Source: Saprospiraceae bacterium (GTDB lineage Bacteria > Bacteroidota > Bacteroidia > Chitinophagales > Saprospiraceae). From it: DNA of 54,410 bases. The notes under the pieces are model-generated. The model saw only the letters and a list, made by a program, of their open reading frames with translations. It was not told the DNA's origin and made no database searches. This document shows, piece after piece, positions 51,490-54,410 of this stretch (the stretch's first letter is position 1; the number at the start of each line of letters is the position of its first letter). Location of the stretch: assembly GCA_029252685.1 (NCBI GenBank), contig JAQXAY010000081.1, positions 1 through 54,410 on the forward strand. The letters are read 5' to 3'. The position numbers and the translations under genes are program-made.

Positions 51490-52893
51490 ATGAAATACGA
51501 CGTTACCGTAATCGGTTCAGGTCCTGGTGGATATGTAGCAGCGATAAGATGTGCACAACTAGGTATGAAAACGGCTATTATAGAAAAGGAGTCAACACTT
51601 GGAGGCACATGTCTTAATGTAGGTTGTATCCCTTCAAAAGCACTTTTGGATTCGTCTGAGCATTTTCATAATGCTCAAAAGACATTCGCTGAGCATGGCG
51701 TAATGCTAGATAACCTAGCTGTCGATATGAATCAAATGATAGATCGAAAGGCGAAAGTAGTTGATGAGAACGTAAAAGGGATTGATTTTCTGATGAAAAA
51801 GAACAAGATTGATGTAATCAATGGTTTTGGTTCTTTTAAAGATGCGAATACTATTTTGGTGACGGCTGCTGATGGCACTGTAACTGAGATTTCAACAACT
51901 AAAGCTATTATCGCAACAGGTTCTGTTCCTAACATTCCTGCTTCATTTAACTTTGACGGAAAGCGAATTATATCTTCAACAGAAGCCCTCGAAATAAGAG
52001 AAGTTCCTAAACGAATGATTGTTGTTGGCGGTGGAGTTATAGGTATGGAATTAGGTTCCGTGTTTGGGAGATTGGGTACAGAGATCGAAGTAGTGGAGTA
52101 CATGGAGCGAATCATTCCGACTATGGATAAGGATTGTGGTAAGCAACTTCAGCGTAGTCTTAAGGGTCTAGGCTTTAAGTTCCACCTTAAACATATGGTC
52201 AATGAGGTGCAGCCTACCGAAAATGGGGTTAAGGTCATTGTTCAGAAAAGAGATTCAGAAGATACATTTGAAATTGAAGCAGATTATTGTCTGGTTTCAA
52301 TAGGTCGTAAACCATTTACTTCGAATTTGGGTCTTGAAAATATAGGCGTAAAGCTTGATGAGAGAGGCCGTGTAGAAGTTAATGGTCACCTTGAGACTTC
52401 TGCTCCTGGAGTTTATGCTATTGGTGATGTAGTAAAAGGAGCAATGCTCGCGCACAAAGCAGAAGAAGAAGGGGTATTTGTGGCAGAAAAAATTGCCGGT
52501 CAAAAGCCGCATATCAATTATAATCTAATACCTGGAGTTGTATATACTTGGCCAGAGGTGTCTGCTGTAGGTGCAACAGAGCAAGAGCTTAAGGATGCAA
52601 AGGTTCCTTATAAAGCTGGTAAGTTTCCGTTCAAAGCATTGGGAAGAGCCCGTGCTAGTATGGATACCGATGGTATGGTAAAGGTTCTTGCACATAAAGA
52701 AACGGACGAAATTCTTGGAGTACATATGGTAGGTGCTAGAACTGCAGATATGATTGCAGAGGCAGTTGCTGTTATGGAGTTCCGTGGATCAGCAGAGGAT
52801 GTAGCAAGAATGAGTCATGCTCATCCAACATATACAGAAGCATTTAAAGAGGCTGCCCTTGCAGCGACAGGAGATCGAGCGCTTCATATGTAA
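51490..52893 (+). CDS. lpdA: Dihydrolipoyl dehydrogenase
   Basis: LpdA (EC 1.8.1.4) reoxidises the lipoyl groups of 2-oxoacid dehydrogenase complexes and the glycine cleavage system. The 467-residue protein has the FAD loop VIGSGPGGYVAAIR, the redox disulfide C41/C46 in GGTCLNVGCIPSK, the NAD loop VVGGGVIGMELGSV near residue 180, GVYAIGDVV near 310, and the active-site His-Glu pair in HAHPTYTEAFKEA. All are intact and the length is normal. No dehydrogenase complex subunit lies beside it, so it is probably a shared E3. Confidence 0.96.
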   Translation: MKYDVTVIGSGPGGYVAAIRCAQLGMKTAIIEKESTLGGTCLNVGCIPSKALLDSSEHFHNAQKTFAEHGVMLDNLAVDMNQMIDRKAKVVDENVKGIDFLMKKNKIDVINGFGSFKDANTILVTAADGTVTEISTTKAIIATGSVPNIPASFNFDGKRIISSTEALEIREVPKRMIVVGGGVIGMELGSVFGRLGTEIEVVEYMERIIPTMDKDCGKQLQRSLKGLGFKFHLKHMVNEVQPTENGVKVIVQKRDSEDTFEIEADYCLVSIGRKPFTSNLGLENIGVKLDERGRVEVNGHLETSAPGVYAIGDVVKGAMLAHKAEEEGVFVAEKIAGQKPHINYNLIPGVVYTWPEVSAVGATEQELKDAKVPYKAGKFPFKALGRARASMDTDGMVKVLAHKETDEILGVHMVGARTADMIAEAVAVMEFRGSAEDVARMSHAHPTYTEAFKEAALAATGDRALHM

Positions 52894-52895
52894 AG

Positions 52896-52928
52896 AAAAG
52901 CCTGAGTGAATTTCACTCAGGCTTTTTT
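52896..52928. terminator. Bidirectional terminator between lpdA and the last gene
   Basis: GCCTGAGTGA (52900-52909) pairs perfectly with TCACTCAGGC (52913-52922) around ATT, with A-rich and T6 flanks. The TGA stop of the minus-strand gene (52917-52919) lies within the right arm. Confidence 0.94.
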
Positions 52929-54326
52929 ATTTTTCATTGCCAGCTTTTCAAGGATCCATTTTTTACCAACAATTTGCTTCTTTTCATTTATTTGTTCTTG
53001 TAGCTTAAGGAATTCCTCTTTATCGTAGGTGTTTAGGTAGGTTAGCTTTTTAAGTATCCTTAAAAATTCGATGTATTGGTTCTTAAGGTCTTTCGAGATC
53101 TTAGTGGTTCTTACAAGTAAAACCCTGAAACTTTCAATGAGCGCTTCAAGTGCTTGTAATTCATTCAACTCATAATAGGTCTTTACTAAGATCAGTTTGG
53201 TACCTAGTTTATATTGGATATTGTCATATTCTACAGTGTGTAATAGTTGTATAACTTCAGTATATGCTTCCTGCTGAAAGAGAACTTTGGCCATGTTGAA
53301 GTTATAGGCATTGTCTTGATCTTTTGAGGGTATGCGTTTGGTGTATTTCTCAATAAAGGATTTGGTCCAGTCATAATTTTGTGTATTCAATCCAACGGTA
53401 ATAATGTTTTTATAATGCATTGGATTTAATGCTTCATTATCAAATAGGATTTCTTCCTGAATCCCTAGTTTGTATAGATGGAAAAGATTATGGAAATACT
53501 CTAGTTGTCCTTTATTGATTTTTGAGTCAATACAGTAATTCATTAAAAGGGTAAGGATATTTAGAGATTCTTCTTTGTGGATGTTTTCAACTGCATTTAT
53601 GAAGAGGTCCTGACAGGAGCCTAGTGTTAAATTTTCTTTATTTCGAAACAGAAATAGAATAGAGCCATATAGGTTAATTAATGGTATTTGATCCCCATAT
53701 TCTTTAATACAGTCTTTGATAAAGGCGTCCTCAATACCGATGTCTGCATCTTGCGTTATTTGATTGGCAATGGCATAGCAACCCGTTTTTAATTTTTGGC
53801 ATCTATAATAGATCTCGTTATAGTAGTCTGATTGACGTAAGTCATCAAAGGTTAGATGCTTTCTACCCTTTTGGAATATCAAATTTTGTTTGATTTCACT
53901 TGCCTTAGCCATGTAGTAAAAGTGATCACTGTGCCTAGGGGATTCTATGATTTTATTTAAAGTAGACCAGCTAGAATCGAAGTGTTTATTTAATTTTTTG
54001 TTGTAGAATGTTTTTATGCTAATAAGCTCGTTAAGCAAAGGGTCGTGATTCGATAAGAATGTTTCTTTGAGGATGATTTCTAACTCAGCATTTACCTGCA
54101 TCATTATAGTCCTCCACTTTAAGTCATTATAAGCTACTTTTGAGCCATAAATTTTTTTCCAAATAATCTCCTTGGGCTTATCTGAGGCGGAAGAGGATAG
54201 TAATTCAAAAAGTTTGAACAAGTCAGGTCTCTTTGTGTAGAGCTTCTGCTTTAATGTTTTTTTTGCCGCACTTATATCATCAACAGAGAGCCGCTCTATG
54301 GCAAGCAATAGTTTTGGTTTTGCCAT
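52917..54326 (-). CDS. Conserved hypothetical alpha-helical protein
   Basis: I do not recognise this 469-residue protein as a named family. It is hydrophilic, has no signal peptide or membrane segment, and is built of amphipathic helices. Regular Leu/Tyr/Ala spacing near residues 320-420 (FNMAKVLFQQEAYTEVIQLLHTVE, ILVKTYYELNELQALEALIES) suggests degenerate tetratricopeptide-like repeats. The protein starts MAKPKLLLAIERLS and ends in a Lys-rich tail. It stands alone, convergent with lpdA. A scaffold role in the cytoplasm is the most that can be said. Confidence 0.75.
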   Translation of the reverse strand: MAKPKLLLAIERLSVDDISAAKKTLKQKLYTKRPDLFKLFELLSSSASDKPKEIIWKKIYGSKVAYNDLKWRTIMMQVNAELEIILKETFLSNHDPLLNELISIKTFYNKKLNKHFDSSWSTLNKIIESPRHSDHFYYMAKASEIKQNLIFQKGRKHLTFDDLRQSDYYNEIYYRCQKLKTGCYAIANQITQDADIGIEDAFIKDCIKEYGDQIPLINLYGSILFLFRNKENLTLGSCQDLFINAVENIHKEESLNILTLLMNYCIDSKINKGQLEYFHNLFHLYKLGIQEEILFDNEALNPMHYKNIITVGLNTQNYDWTKSFIEKYTKRIPSKDQDNAYNFNMAKVLFQQEAYTEVIQLLHTVEYDNIQYKLGTKLILVKTYYELNELQALEALIESFRVLLVRTTKISKDLKNQYIEFLRILKKLTYLNTYDKEEFLKLQEQINEKKQIVGKKWILEKLAMKNKKA

Positions 54327-54410
54327 TATTGGTCATTATTTGTCTGTGGTAATCATTGATTAATGTTAAAATTTGTGTTAATTAATATAATAAGCAAGGA
54401 TTAGTAGTTT

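Overview
The window is AT-rich chromosomal DNA from a member of the Bacteroidota. The signs are: two secreted proteins with C-terminal type IX secretion (T9SS type A) sorting domains; phylum-typical families of unknown function (DUF4271, DUF4834-like, DUF2723); an F-type ATPase operon in the order atpB-E-F-H-A-G without atpD/atpC; signal peptides whose predicted cleavage site is followed by glutamine; few Shine-Dalgarno sequences; and promoter candidates of the TTTG / TAnnTTTG type. A Saprospiria-like lineage is my guess from overall gene character; the sequence cannot prove it. Nearly all genes are housekeeping. I see no CRISPR array, insertion sequence, prophage or integron.

Layout. 1-3020 (+): end of a branched-chain amino acid operon, ilvB(partial)-ilvN-ilvC-ilvA. 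3071-3144 (-): tRNA-Val(TAC) with its own promoter and terminator. 3353-5890 (+): AsmA-like protein. 5925-10324 (-): compact operon DUF4834-like small protein, RluA-type pseudouridine synthase, thiL, glutaminyl-cyclase-like lipoprotein, aldehyde dehydrogenase. 10471-15741 (+): DUF2723 membrane protein, rpiB, secreted M28 peptidase. 15773-21222: hemA (-), an OmpR-type regulator and kinase (-), then DUF4271 and hemD (+), so a two-component system sits between two heme genes. 21254-27724 (-): purH, coaX, outer membrane protein, and two tandem paralogous TPR-like exported proteins. 27951-29828 (+): VWA/T9SS protein. 29986-31623 (-): nadE. 31775-37439 (+): dnaX, a Crp/Fnr regulator and a UvrD-like helicase-nuclease. 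37712-43173 (+): atpBEFHAG. 43318-44313 (+): nucleotidyltransferase. 44314-47248 (-): polyferredoxin membrane protein with its FAD oxidoreductase. 47517-48239 (+): small T9SS protein. 48291-48698 (-): PTPS/QueD family. 48852-52893 (+): holB, ricT-like, lpdA. 52917-54326 (-): conserved hypothetical. Most convergent gene pairs share a short bidirectional hairpin terminator.

The observations that go beyond routine annotation are these. (1) dnaX carries an A10-G run containing the heptamer A AAA AAG in the correct frame, with a stop two codons later in the -1 frame, just as in the E. coli tau/gamma site. (2) Subunit a of the ATP synthase is an exported protein with 16 histidines in about 50 residues before its membrane part. 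(3) A glutaminyl-cyclase-like lipoprotein gene occurs together with seven signal peptides, all of which place Gln at +1. (4) A two-gene NAD(P)H/FAD plus membrane [4Fe-4S] module lacks the usual FMN domain. (5) Strong intercistronic hairpins lie after atpE and after atpA. (6) A 57-codon gene contains a run of 16 A.
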